This document shows, one piece after another, positions 1 to 5,871 of a stretch of 6,310 nucleotides of DNA. Made by a program: the position numbers and the translations under genes. The stretch's first letter is position 1. Every line of letters begins with the position of its first letter. The DNA comes from Burkholderiales bacterium (GTDB lineage Bacteria > Pseudomonadota > Gammaproteobacteria > Burkholderiales > Burkholderiaceae_D). Below the pieces are notes generated by a model. It worked only from the letters and a program-made list of their open reading frames with translations. It had not been told where the DNA came from and ran no database searches. The stretch spans positions 1-6,310 of the forward strand of contig JACPVY010000254.1 of NCBI GenBank assembly GCA_016197345.1. The letters are read 5' to 3'.

Positions 1-95
1 ATAGCGAGGCGCAACGAGGAAGCAGACTGCATTCTGCTACGAAGTTGCAACAAAGCTAGCGAGTTGGGAAACAAGTAATTTCGCCTGTAGCGCTC

Positions 96-118
96 TCACC
101 TAATGGGTGAATTTTTTT
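96..118 (+). terminator. Candidate rho-independent terminator
   Basis: The arms TCACC (96-100) and GGTGA (106-110) enclose the 5-base loop TAATG and are followed by A and seven T (112-118). The stem is short for an intrinsic terminator, but the T-run is good. It lies 17 bases after the TAA at 76-78, which would suit the end of an upstream + strand gene running into the window. Confidence 0.45.
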
Positions 119-123
119 CGCCG

Positions 124-159
124 TTTTCTCCAATGAAATCAAGTATCTTTTGGAGAAAA
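124..159. repeat. Perfect 10-bp inverted repeat, possible operator
   Basis: TTTTCTCCAA (124-133) and TTGGAGAAAA (150-159) are exact reverse complements around a 16-base spacer. No T-run follows on either strand, so it does not look like a terminator. It sits about 100 bases before the DUF1840 start, where a regulator-binding site or a leader hairpin could lie. The binding protein is unknown. Confidence 0.5.
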
Positions 160-250
160 TAGCGGTCAACTGCCGTTTCTAGGTTTAAGGTCTAGTAAGG
201 CTTTCAAAGCATCCTAGCGCTGACCAAATGGTCGCAGTCAACTTATCGAA

Positions 251-256
251 AGAGGG
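251..256 (+). promoter_or_regulatory. Ribosome binding site of the DUF1840 gene
   Basis: AGAGGG is followed by four bases and then ATG at 261. This site decides the start: an in-frame ATG at 228 would add 11 residues (MVAVNLSKEGI) but has no Shine-Dalgarno sequence, and the family begins with MLITFKS-like residues at the 261 start. Confidence 0.75.
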
Positions 257-260
257 CATC

Positions 261-605
261 ATGTTAATCACCTTTAAATCCAAGGCCGCGGCAGAAGTCA
301 TCATGTATCAAGAACACGCGAATCGCATTCTTGATTTATGGCAAAAAGAACATCAGCGCGGCGTACTCACCGCCGCCGAATCCGCGCAGGCGCTCGCCAC
401 GCTAGAAAAAGAAATACAAGAGAGCAAAGAACACCCCGCCTCTGAAGAAATTCAGCACGATGTGCATGCACATCACAATCCCAATCACGACGATCAAGAA
501 CATGAAGTTGCTGAGCAAGTGAGCTTTGCGACCCGTGCTTTCCCGCTGCTTGAAATGGTGCGCGCTGCGAACAAAGCGGGGCACGATATCGTCTGGGGCG
601 TTTAA
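261..605 (+). CDS. DUF1840 domain-containing protein
   Basis: A 114-residue cytoplasmic protein of unknown function. It has no signal peptide or membrane segment. The N-terminus (MLITFKSKAAAEVIM, 1-15) and C-terminus (VSFATRAFPLLEMVRAA, 87-103, then GHDIVWG to 113) match what I know of DUF1840, in which two conserved ends are joined by a variable linker. Here the linker (about 58-81) is unusual: seven His in 24 residues mixed with Asp and Glu, which could bind metal, although that is inference. The ATG at 261 is chosen because of the good AGAGGG site and the family-like start. Its TAA overlaps the ATG of the next gene (TAATG at 603-607), so the two are likely translated together. No role is assigned to the family; the context only suggests a link to the hydrolase that follows. 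Confidence 0.85.
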   Translation: MLITFKSKAAAEVIMYQEHANRILDLWQKEHQRGVLTAAESAQALATLEKEIQESKEHPASEEIQHDVHAHHNPNHDDQEHEVAEQVSFATRAFPLLEMVRAANKAGHDIVWGV

Positions 606-1465
606 TGGCGCAATTGCGCGAAAAAATGTTGCATGGTGCCGATGGCACTGCACTGTATGTCGCCGATTGGATGTTGCCGGGACGCCCACCAAGCGGCACC
701 GTGGTCATCATGCATGGCTTGGGTGAGCATTGTGGGCGCTACTTGCATGTGGTGAAATTTTTTACCGATTGCGGATTTTCAGTCCGCACCTATGATCAGC
801 GCGGGCATGGCAAATCGGATGGCGCGCGAGGGGATAGCCCGGTCGGCGAGCCGTTTTTGCAAGACGCGCAAATTGTGGTCGATGATTTCATCGAAGAAAT
901 GAACGTGTCACCGATTTTATTTGGGCATAGCATGGGCGGCTTGTTTGCCGCGCGCTTTGCTCTTGAGCAACGCAGTCGCCTGCATGCGGTGATTTTATCT
1001 TCCCCTGCTTTAGCGGTATTCATGGCGGGCTGGCAGCGCAAGTTATTTGCAGTGATGCAGCGTTTGGCGCCGAGCTTGGGTTTGCCAACTAGCTTGCCTG
1101 TCAAATACCTGTCGCACGACGCTAAGGTCGTGCGTGACTATCAACAAGACCCACTCATCCATGGCCGCATCAGCGCGAATACGATGCGACGGATTTTGGC
1201 GGCGATTGAGTACTGCCATCACCACGCATGCGAATTGAATATTCCGTGTTGCTTGATGGTGGCGGGTGCGGATCGCTTGGTCAACCCAGAAGGCAGTTTC
1301 CGCTTTCATCCCGCTTTGCCTAAGCAATTGGCGACACTCTTCGTCTATCCGACGATGTATCACGAGATATTCAATGAAGTAGAGAGCGATAAAGTTTTTG
1401 CTGACTTGCGCGCGTGGTTGCTCGAGCGGCGCTTGCTGAGTGAAAAGAATCTCAGTCTCAATTAA
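605..1465 (+). CDS. Alpha/beta hydrolase, monoacylglycerol lipase-like (Hydrolase_4 / S33)
   Basis: A 286-residue serine hydrolase of the lysophospholipase/monoacylglycerol lipase group, expected to cleave ester bonds in lipids; the real substrate is unknown. The catalytic machinery is visible and complete: oxyanion motif HGLGEH (37-42), YDQRGHGKSDG (63-73), nucleophile elbow GHSMGG with Ser109, acid Asp223 in AGADRLVNP, and base His253 in YHEIFNE. A variable lid region lies between about 135 and 190. The length is normal for the family. There is no clear signal peptide, so it is probably cytoplasmic. Several Cys and His in 204-216 (CHHHAC.., CC) are unusual but not in the active site. The start codon overlaps the DUF1840 stop by one base, indicating one transcript and probably coupled translation. 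A broken small exported-protein gene begins 47 bases after its stop. Confidence 0.9.
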   Translation: MAQLREKMLHGADGTALYVADWMLPGRPPSGTVVIMHGLGEHCGRYLHVVKFFTDCGFSVRTYDQRGHGKSDGARGDSPVGEPFLQDAQIVVDDFIEEMNVSPILFGHSMGGLFAARFALEQRSRLHAVILSSPALAVFMAGWQRKLFAVMQRLAPSLGLPTSLPVKYLSHDAKVVRDYQQDPLIHGRISANTMRRILAAIEYCHHHACELNIPCCLMVAGADRLVNPEGSFRFHPALPKQLATLFVYPTMYHEIFNEVESDKVFADLRAWLLERRLLSEKNLSLN

Positions 1466-1512
1466 TCCGTTGCCGATGCTAGGCATCATGCTGCTGTCAA
1501 TGGATCAAGCCT

Positions 1513-1824
1513 ATGAACCGCTATACAACACCATTTTTCTTGCTGTGGCTAATGCTGTCGCTACCGGGACATGCCTCACCCACGAGTGAAGACTTTCGGC
1601 AATGCCATAGCGTTGCAAGCGCGATGCTGAAAAATTGCTAGGATGGATTGCCGGGAGCAACAAATCAAGCGCAACAAACCTGCTGGCGTGAGGCGCGGGC
1701 GGCAAAAAATCATTGTTATCGGCAGGTGCAAAAGCGTTACCAGCAGGATTCCAGCTTGCAAAAAGCCAAGCGCCTAGCGCAGGCCAATGCCACCAAGGCA
1801 GCCGCGCAAACTTCAGCGCAATAA
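1513..1824 (+). pseudogene. Small exported four-cysteine protein, broken by an in-frame TAG
   Basis: From ATG 1513 the frame runs 104 codons to TAA 1822-1824, with a single TAG at codon 43 (1639-1641). The first 21 residues look like a signal peptide: MNRY, a hydrophobic stretch of Phe/Leu/Trp/Met, then a likely cut after GHA. The mature part would carry Cys31, Cys42, Cys57 and Cys69 (C-x10-C, x14, C-x11-C) and a polar Lys/Gln/Ala-rich tail, as expected of a small helical periplasmic protein with two disulfides. I do not recognise the family. The features continue across the TAG, and the TAA lies four bases before the terminator stem, so one mutation of a formerly whole gene fits best. Amber readthrough or a sequence error are alternatives. 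The ribosome site is weak (GGA about ten bases upstream). An open frame on the opposite strand at 1511-1834 starts inside the terminator and is taken as a shadow. Confidence 0.6.
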
Positions 1825-1827
1825 AAA

Positions 1828-1862
1828 AGCGCACCAGCGCTAAGGCTGGCGCGCTCTTATTT
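1828..1862. terminator. Bidirectional terminator between convergent blocks
   Basis: AGCGCACCAGC (1828-1838) and GCTGGCGCGCT (1845-1855) pair over 11 positions with one mismatch around a 6-base loop. Read on the minus strand, the hairpin is followed by six T, a strong ending for the cystathionine gamma-lyase gene that stops at 1873. On the + strand the tail (CTTATTTCC) is weaker but would serve the small gene ending at 1824. Confidence 0.8.
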
Positions 1863-1872
1863 CCGTTCTGAC

Positions 1873-3054
1873 TTAAATCGCGTCTAGCGCGTTTTGCAAA
1901 TCCTGCTTCAAATCCACAATGTCTTCAACGCCCACCGATAAACGGATAAACGTATCGGTGATGCCCAATTGTGCGCGCGTTGCTTCGGGAATGGTGGCGT
2001 GGGTCATGATCGCTGGATGCTCGATCAAACTTTCGACGCCGCCCAAACTTTCCGCTAGCGCAAAGTATTCGCAACGTTCCAAAAAGCGCCGCGCGCCAGC
2101 TAAGTCGGTATTCAAATCAACCGAAATAATGCCGCCGAAGCCGCTCATTTGGCGTTTTGCCAATTCGTGTTGCGGGTGCGATTTCAAGCCGGGGTAATAC
2201 ACTTTTTTCACCTTGGCTTGGCCTTCTAGCCATTGCGCGATTTCCATTGCGTTGCTGCAAGTGCGATCGATGCGTAGCGCCAAGGTTTTGATGCCGCGCA
2301 GGGCGAGGAAGCTATCAAACGGGCCAGCAATGGCGCCGACCGAGTTTTGCAAGAAAGCCATTTGCTCTGCCAGCGCTGTGTGCCGCTCTTCATTGCCGAC
2401 AATCGCGATGCCGCCGATGATGTCGGAGTGACCGTTCAGATATTTCGTCATCGAATGGACGACGATATCAAAGCCCAATTCAAGCGGGCGTTGCAAGCAT
2501 GGCGAAGCAAAGGTGTTATCAGCGATGCAGAGAATATTGCGTTCACGGCAGATCTTGGCAATCGCTTGCAAATCGGTGATTTTCAACATCGGATTGGTCG
2601 GCGTTTCGACCCAGACCATTTTGGTGCCCGGTTCAATCGCTGCCAACAGATTTTCTGGGTTGGTGAGATCGACATAGCTAAAACGATGGCCAGCGCTACG
2701 TTTGCGCACGCGCTCAAACAAGCGATAGCTGCCGCCATACATATCGTCGCCAGCGATGATATGCGAACCCGCGTCGGCCAATTCCAACACCGTGGCAATC
2801 GCCGCTAAGCCGGAAGCGAAGGCATAAGCTTGTGAGCCGCTTTCCAAATCGGCGACGCAGCGTTCTAGCGCCCAGCGGGTAGGATTGTGTGAACGGCCAT
2901 AGTCCAGTCCTTTGTGTACGCCTGGGCTTTCTTGGACGAAAGTCGAGGTGGCATAAATTGGTGGCATGATAGCGCCAGTGCTAGGATCAGGGCTTTGGCC
3001 AGCGTGGATTACGCGGGTGGCAAAACCTGCTTTTTTAGTTGAAGAAGTCGTCAT
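1873..3054 (-). CDS. Cystathionine gamma-lyase / gamma-synthase family PLP enzyme
   Basis: A 393-residue cytoplasmic PLP enzyme of the Cys/Met metabolism family, full length and normally a homotetramer. Visible motifs: phosphate-contacting Tyr52 and Arg54 in DYGRSHNPTR, ring-stacking Tyr106 in DDMYGGSYR, ETPTNP (150-155), Asp179 in ADNTFASP, the PLP-binding Lys204 in SMTKYLNGHSD, and a C-terminal block with ESLGGVESLIEHPAIMTHA and IRLSVGVED. Gamma-lyase (cystathionine to cysteine, 2-oxobutyrate and ammonia) is favoured because the gene lies 49 bases after cystathionine beta-synthase on the same strand, which completes reverse transsulfuration. Gamma-synthase activity (O-acylhomoserine plus cysteine) cannot be excluded by sequence; residue 51 is Asp, as I recall for the E. 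coli synthase, where the yeast lyase has Glu. The ribosome site is weak: AGGA lies 14 bases before the ATG, so translation may depend on the gene ahead. A T-rich-tailed hairpin follows the stop. Confidence 0.88.
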   Translation of the reverse strand: MTTSSTKKAGFATRVIHAGQSPDPSTGAIMPPIYATSTFVQESPGVHKGLDYGRSHNPTRWALERCVADLESGSQAYAFASGLAAIATVLELADAGSHIIAGDDMYGGSYRLFERVRKRSAGHRFSYVDLTNPENLLAAIEPGTKMVWVETPTNPMLKITDLQAIAKICRERNILCIADNTFASPCLQRPLELGFDIVVHSMTKYLNGHSDIIGGIAIVGNEERHTALAEQMAFLQNSVGAIAGPFDSFLALRGIKTLALRIDRTCSNAMEIAQWLEGQAKVKKVYYPGLKSHPQHELAKRQMSGFGGIISVDLNTDLAGARRFLERCEYFALAESLGGVESLIEHPAIMTHATIPEATRAQLGITDTFIRLSVGVEDIVDLKQDLQNALDAI

Positions 3055-3103
3055 AGTGTTTCAAAGAATCCTAAAGGAATTTCAAACGAATTAGGCCACG
3101 CAA

Positions 3104-4441
3104 TTAAGCCATACTGCGGCGCAAATGATTGATCAAATCGAAGCGGGTGATCAAGCCGTAAAAGCGATGATCGTCGGCGATGATCGCGACCAAGCCACGG
3201 TTCATTTCGATAGCGTGTGTCATCGTTGCTTCGACGGGTTCGCGGAATGCCTGGGTGTCGGTGGTGACTTTGAGCAAAATATCCGATTCGTCGATTAAGC
3301 CGACGATTTTGCCATTGCTCATCACTGGCAATTGCGAGATATCGGCATTGCGCATGCGGTTAAATGCAATCATCAAGGTTTCATTGCTAGCGACGGTGAT
3401 CACGCCACCATCGGAATAGCGACGGCTGATAATGTCGCGCAAATCGCCATACACTTCGCGTTTCAGCAAGCCTTGATCGACCATCCAGTTGTCGTTATAC
3501 ACCTTCGATAAATAACGTGTCCCGGTATCGCAAACGAAGCTGACCACACGTTTTGGCGTGGTTTGTTCGCGGCAATATTTGAGCGCCGCAGCGAGCAAAG
3601 TGCCAGTAGAAGAACCACCCGCGATGCCTTCGGCGCGCACCAATTCGCGGGCGCTAGAGAAGCTTTCGTGGTCGGTGATGGAGAATGCACGTTTGACTTG
3701 GGACAGGTCAGCGATTGATGGAATAAAGTCTTCGCCTATGCCTTCTACCGCCCACGAACCCGACACTTCATTGACTTTACCAGTCTCCACATATTCGGTC
3801 AGGATAGAGCCGACTGGATCAGCCAACACGAATTCGATATTCGGATTGACGCGACGGAAGAATTGCGTCAAGCCTGCCATGGTGCCGCCAGAGCCAACAC
3901 CGCACACCACCGCATCGACATCATGTGCCATTTGCGCCCAGATTTCAGGGCCAGTGGTGGTTTCATGTGCCAGCGGATTGCTTGGGTTATTGAATTGATC
4001 GACGTAAAACGAATTGGGGATTTCTTTGACCAAGCGTGCGGCATAGTCTTGATAGTATTCTGGGTGACCTTTGCCCACGTCGGAACGGGTTAGATGTACG
4101 GTCGCACCGAGTGCGCGCAAGTGCAAGACTTTTTCGGTGGACATTTTGTCTGGCACCACCAACACCACGTTATAGCCTTTAGCGCGTGCAACCAGTGCTA
4201 GCGCGAGACCCGTATTGCCCGCGGTTGCCTCAATCACCGTGCCGCCGGGGACTAAGCGGCCTTCTTTTTCTGCTGCTTCAATCATCGCTAAGCCAACGCG
4301 ATCTTTAATTGAACCACCGGGATTTTGCGATTCCAATTTCAAAAATAATTGGCACAAACCGGTATCTAAACGGGTTACTTCGACCATCGGGGTGTTGCCG
4401 ATCAGGCTTAAGACAGCAGGGTTTTTGGCGTGCGTAGTCAT
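3104..4441 (-). CDS. cbs: Cystathionine beta-synthase
   Basis: A 445-residue PLP enzyme that condenses homocysteine and serine to cystathionine, first step of reverse transsulfuration. The catalytic fold-type II domain spans about 8-315: LIGNTPMVEV (13-22), PLP lysine Lys46 in GGSIKDR, substrate loop ATAGNTG (72-78; most relatives have TSGNTG), PDKMSTEK (97-104), phosphate loop GVGSGGT (181-187), GGSSTG (275-280) and CDTGTRYLSK (304-313). There is no N-terminal haem domain as in the animal enzyme. Two C-terminal CBS repeats follow (about 340-393 and 401-442); the second is about 14 residues short. The ATG at 4441 is chosen because it has a GAGAGAG ribosome site and gives the normal family start; an upstream extension to 4594 would encode Arg/His-rich residues unlike the family. 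A cysteine synthase-like activity is the main alternative, but the CBS repeats and the gamma-lyase neighbour favour this call. Confidence 0.9.
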   Translation of the reverse strand: MTTHAKNPAVLSLIGNTPMVEVTRLDTGLCQLFLKLESQNPGGSIKDRVGLAMIEAAEKEGRLVPGGTVIEATAGNTGLALALVARAKGYNVVLVVPDKMSTEKVLHLRALGATVHLTRSDVGKGHPEYYQDYAARLVKEIPNSFYVDQFNNPSNPLAHETTTGPEIWAQMAHDVDAVVCGVGSGGTMAGLTQFFRRVNPNIEFVLADPVGSILTEYVETGKVNEVSGSWAVEGIGEDFIPSIADLSQVKRAFSITDHESFSSARELVRAEGIAGGSSTGTLLAAALKYCREQTTPKRVVSFVCDTGTRYLSKVYNDNWMVDQGLLKREVYGDLRDIISRRYSDGGVITVASNETLMIAFNRMRNADISQLPVMSNGKIVGLIDESDILLKVTTDTQAFREPVEATMTHAIEMNRGLVAIIADDHRFYGLITRFDLINHLRRSMA

Positions 4442-4443
4442 GA

Positions 4444-4450
4444 CTCTCTC
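4444..4450 (-). promoter_or_regulatory. Ribosome binding site of the cystathionine beta-synthase gene
   Basis: On the minus strand GAGAGAG lies two bases before ATG 4441. It is a purine-rich, imperfect Shine-Dalgarno sequence whose 5' GAGAG part is at workable spacing. It supports the 4441 start over the longer open frame reaching 4594. Confidence 0.55.
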
Positions 4451-4492
4451 TAATCTTTTATGGTGCACCAGTGGGGTGTGGGGGTAGAAATG

Positions 4493-4568
4493 GCACCGAT
4501 CTCTGTTGATTACCTCAAAAAAGCGATTGTTTCGGGCAATTTTTGAGGCAATACCATGTCGTCGGTGC
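4493..4568 (-). promoter_or_regulatory. Candidate structured leader of the cystathionine beta-synthase gene
   Basis: Read on the minus strand, GCACCGA (4568-4562) pairs with UCGGUGC (4499-4493). Inside, AUUGCCUCAAAA (4552-4541) pairs with UUUUGAGGUAAU (4520-4509) over 12 positions including one G-U, and a short AUUG/CAAU stem lies within that. The G-U pair forms only in the minus-strand RNA, which hints at an RNA structure of this gene's leader rather than only a DNA site. No U-run follows, so it is not a terminator. It ends about 50 bases before the ATG. It does not resemble a riboswitch class I can name; a DNA operator is the alternative. Confidence 0.45.
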
Positions 4569-4590
4569 AAGTCGCGCAGTCTAGCATGGG

Positions 4591-4612
4591 CCAAGCCCTG
4601 ATTTGGGCTTGG
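4591..4612. repeat. Perfect 8-bp inverted repeat upstream of the beta-synthase gene
   Basis: CCAAGCCC (4591-4598) and GGGCTTGG (4605-4612) surround the 6-base spacer TGATTT. No T-run follows on either strand. On the minus strand it is followed seven bases later by TAGACT (4583-4578) preceded by TG, a weak extended -10-like element, so the repeat could be a regulator site over the promoter of the transsulfuration genes. That promoter is uncertain because no -35 match was found. The rest of 4613-4734 holds only a 10-bp palindrome, ATAAGCTTAT (4654-4663), and a small hairpin after pyrD. Confidence 0.4.
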
Positions 4613-4734
4613 GTAAGATAGACTATTTTTGCATTTACTTAGCTCTTTTGGAAATAAGCTTATGGCAAAAAAGTGCTGAGATTATAGGGCTAAACCGTAG
4701 CGTGATGGTTTTTTCCGCATTGAAAAAATGCGAA

Positions 4735-5778
4735 CTATGGTTTTTGGCGTAAAGCTTGTGTGCATTCGCGCACCAAAGCCGGGCCACGATAGATTAAGCC
4801 AGAGTAAAGTTGCACTAGCGAAGCACCAGCCGTCATTTTCGCTTTCGCATCGTCGCCACTTAAAATGCCACCGACACCGATGATTGGTAAGGCATCACCT
4901 AATTCTGCTTTCAGCGCTTTGATCACCCGATTGGATAGCTCAAACACTGGCGCGCCAGAAAGCCCACCCGCTTCTTCGGCATGTGGCAAGCCCGTCACCG
5001 CATCACGCGTGGTGGTGGTATTGGTTGCGATCACACCGTCGATTTTGTGGCGCAGTAAAAGGCTGGCAACGGTTTTGATTTGCTCGACATCCATATCCGG
5101 CGCGATTTTGAGCGCAAGCGGCACATAGCGTTTATGTTGATCGGCGAGGCGTTGCTGCGCTTCTTTCAAGCGCGAGAGCAGGGCATCAAGCTCCGATTCA
5201 CCTTGCAATTGGCGCAGATTTTTGGTGTTGGGTGAGGAAATGTTGACTGTCACATAGCTGGCATACGGATAGACTTTTTGCAGACAGAGCAAGTAATCAT
5301 CGGCTGCATTTTCAATCGGCGTTGCCGCATTTTTGCCGATATTCAAGCCCAGCACGCCTTCTTTGTTTTGATAAAAACGCGACGCTTGCACGTTTGCCAC
5401 AAAGGCATCGACACCGCCATTATTAAAGCCCATGCGGTTGATCAAGGCGTTTGCGGCAGGCAGGCGGAACATGCGTGGTTTGGGATTGCCAGCTTGTGCT
5501 AACGGGGTGACGGTGCCGACTTCAATAAAGCCAAATCCTAGCGCCGCTAAGCCGTCGATATAGGCGCCGTCTTTGTCCAAGCCCGCCGCGAGACCAACCG
5601 GATTGGGGAAGCGGATGCCCATTACTTCCCGTGGATCGAGCTTGGGGCGTGGCAGTAAGCGGGTGAGTCCCAATTTTTCCGCGCGACGCAGATTCGGTAG
5701 CGTCAGGTTGTGCGCATCTTCGGCATCAAGCGCAAATAAAATGGGGCGGGTGAGGGCATACAAGAATTTGTCGGACAT
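4735..5778 (-). CDS. pyrD: Dihydroorotate dehydrogenase (quinone), class 2
   Basis: A 347-residue FMN flavoprotein that oxidises dihydroorotate to orotate in pyrimidine synthesis and passes electrons to membrane quinones. The amphipathic N-terminal segment of class 2 enzymes (about 1-45, [20 protein letters not shown]) is present and would anchor it at the inner membrane face. The core shows [13 protein letters not shown] (59-71), EVGTVTP (86-92), [11 protein letters not shown] (97-107), NRMGFNN (114-120), GLNIGKN (144-150), catalytic-loop [11 protein letters not shown] (179-189) with Ser182 as the expected base, [18 protein letters not shown] and GVGGILSG, then a [13 protein letters not shown] ending. 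Serine rather than cysteine as the base marks class 2. The length is normal. The start has only a weak purine site. It lies 93 bases after bpt on the same strand, an order I know from other Betaproteobacteria; it may share that transcript or use its own promoter. Confidence 0.96.
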   Translation of the reverse strand: MSDKFLYALTRPILFALDAEDAHNLTLPNLRRAEKLGLTRLLPRPKLDPREVMGIRFPNPVGLAAGLDKDGAYIDGLAALGFGFIEVGTVTPLAQAGNPKPRMFRLPAANALINRMGFNNGGVDAFVANVQASRFYQNKEGVLGLNIGKNAATPIENAADDYLLCLQKVYPYASYVTVNISSPNTKNLRQLQGESELDALLSRLKEAQQRLADQHKRYVPLALKIAPDMDVEQIKTVASLLLRHKIDGVIATNTTTTRDAVTGLPHAEEAGGLSGAPVFELSNRVIKALKAELGDALPIIGVGGILSGDDAKAKMTAGASLVQLYSGLIYRGPALVRECTQALRQKP

Positions 5779-5871
5779 CGCTTCAGACTCGGCGGCAAGG
5801 GTAGGGGGCTGGCTTGCTGCAATGCGCTAGCGAGCCGCGAAAGCCGCTATTTTAGCCTGCTGGCTGCGCCG

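Larger units (their letters stand above)
1..260. other. Upstream region, mostly non-coding
   Basis: No complete gene is visible here. One forward frame is open from the window edge to a TAA at 76-78 and could be the last 25 codons of an upstream gene. The peptide (ending ASELGNK) is not one I recognise, and the same bases form an imperfect dyad (11-48), so coding status is undecided. The stretch then holds a hairpin with a T-run (96-118), a 10-bp inverted repeat (124-159) and a small direct repeat, TCTAG..TAAGG, at 178-190 and 191-200. No convincing sigma-70 promoter for the downstream genes was found by eye. Confidence 0.5.

Noticed and set aside
228..260. Upstream in-frame ATG for the DUF1840 gene
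   Set aside because: No ribosome site precedes it, while the ATG at 261 has AGAGGG at good spacing and gives the usual family N-terminus.
1511..1834. 107-codon minus-strand open frame opposite the amber-interrupted gene
   Set aside because: It starts inside the terminator hairpin, its product resembles no family, and the + strand frame has a signal peptide and ordered cysteines.
2347..2808. 153-codon + strand open frame inside the gamma-lyase gene
   Set aside because: It is a shadow of a well-conserved enzyme on the other strand and has no family resemblance of its own.
4442..4594. N-terminal extension of the cystathionine beta-synthase frame by 51 residues
   Set aside because: The extension is Arg/His-rich and unlike the family, it overlaps the inverted repeats of the leader, and the ATG at 4441 has a purine-rich ribosome site and a family-like start.
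4715..4735. Hairpin CGCATT/AATGCG just after the pyrD stop as a terminator
   Set aside because: On the minus strand the T-run is in the loop and the stem is followed by A residues, so it lacks the U tail of an intrinsic terminator.
5779..5871. TAAAAT at 5850-5855 (minus strand) as the -10 of a pyrD promoter
   Set aside because: It matches the -10 consensus well, but no acceptable -35 lies 16-18 bases upstream, so a promoter cannot be supported.
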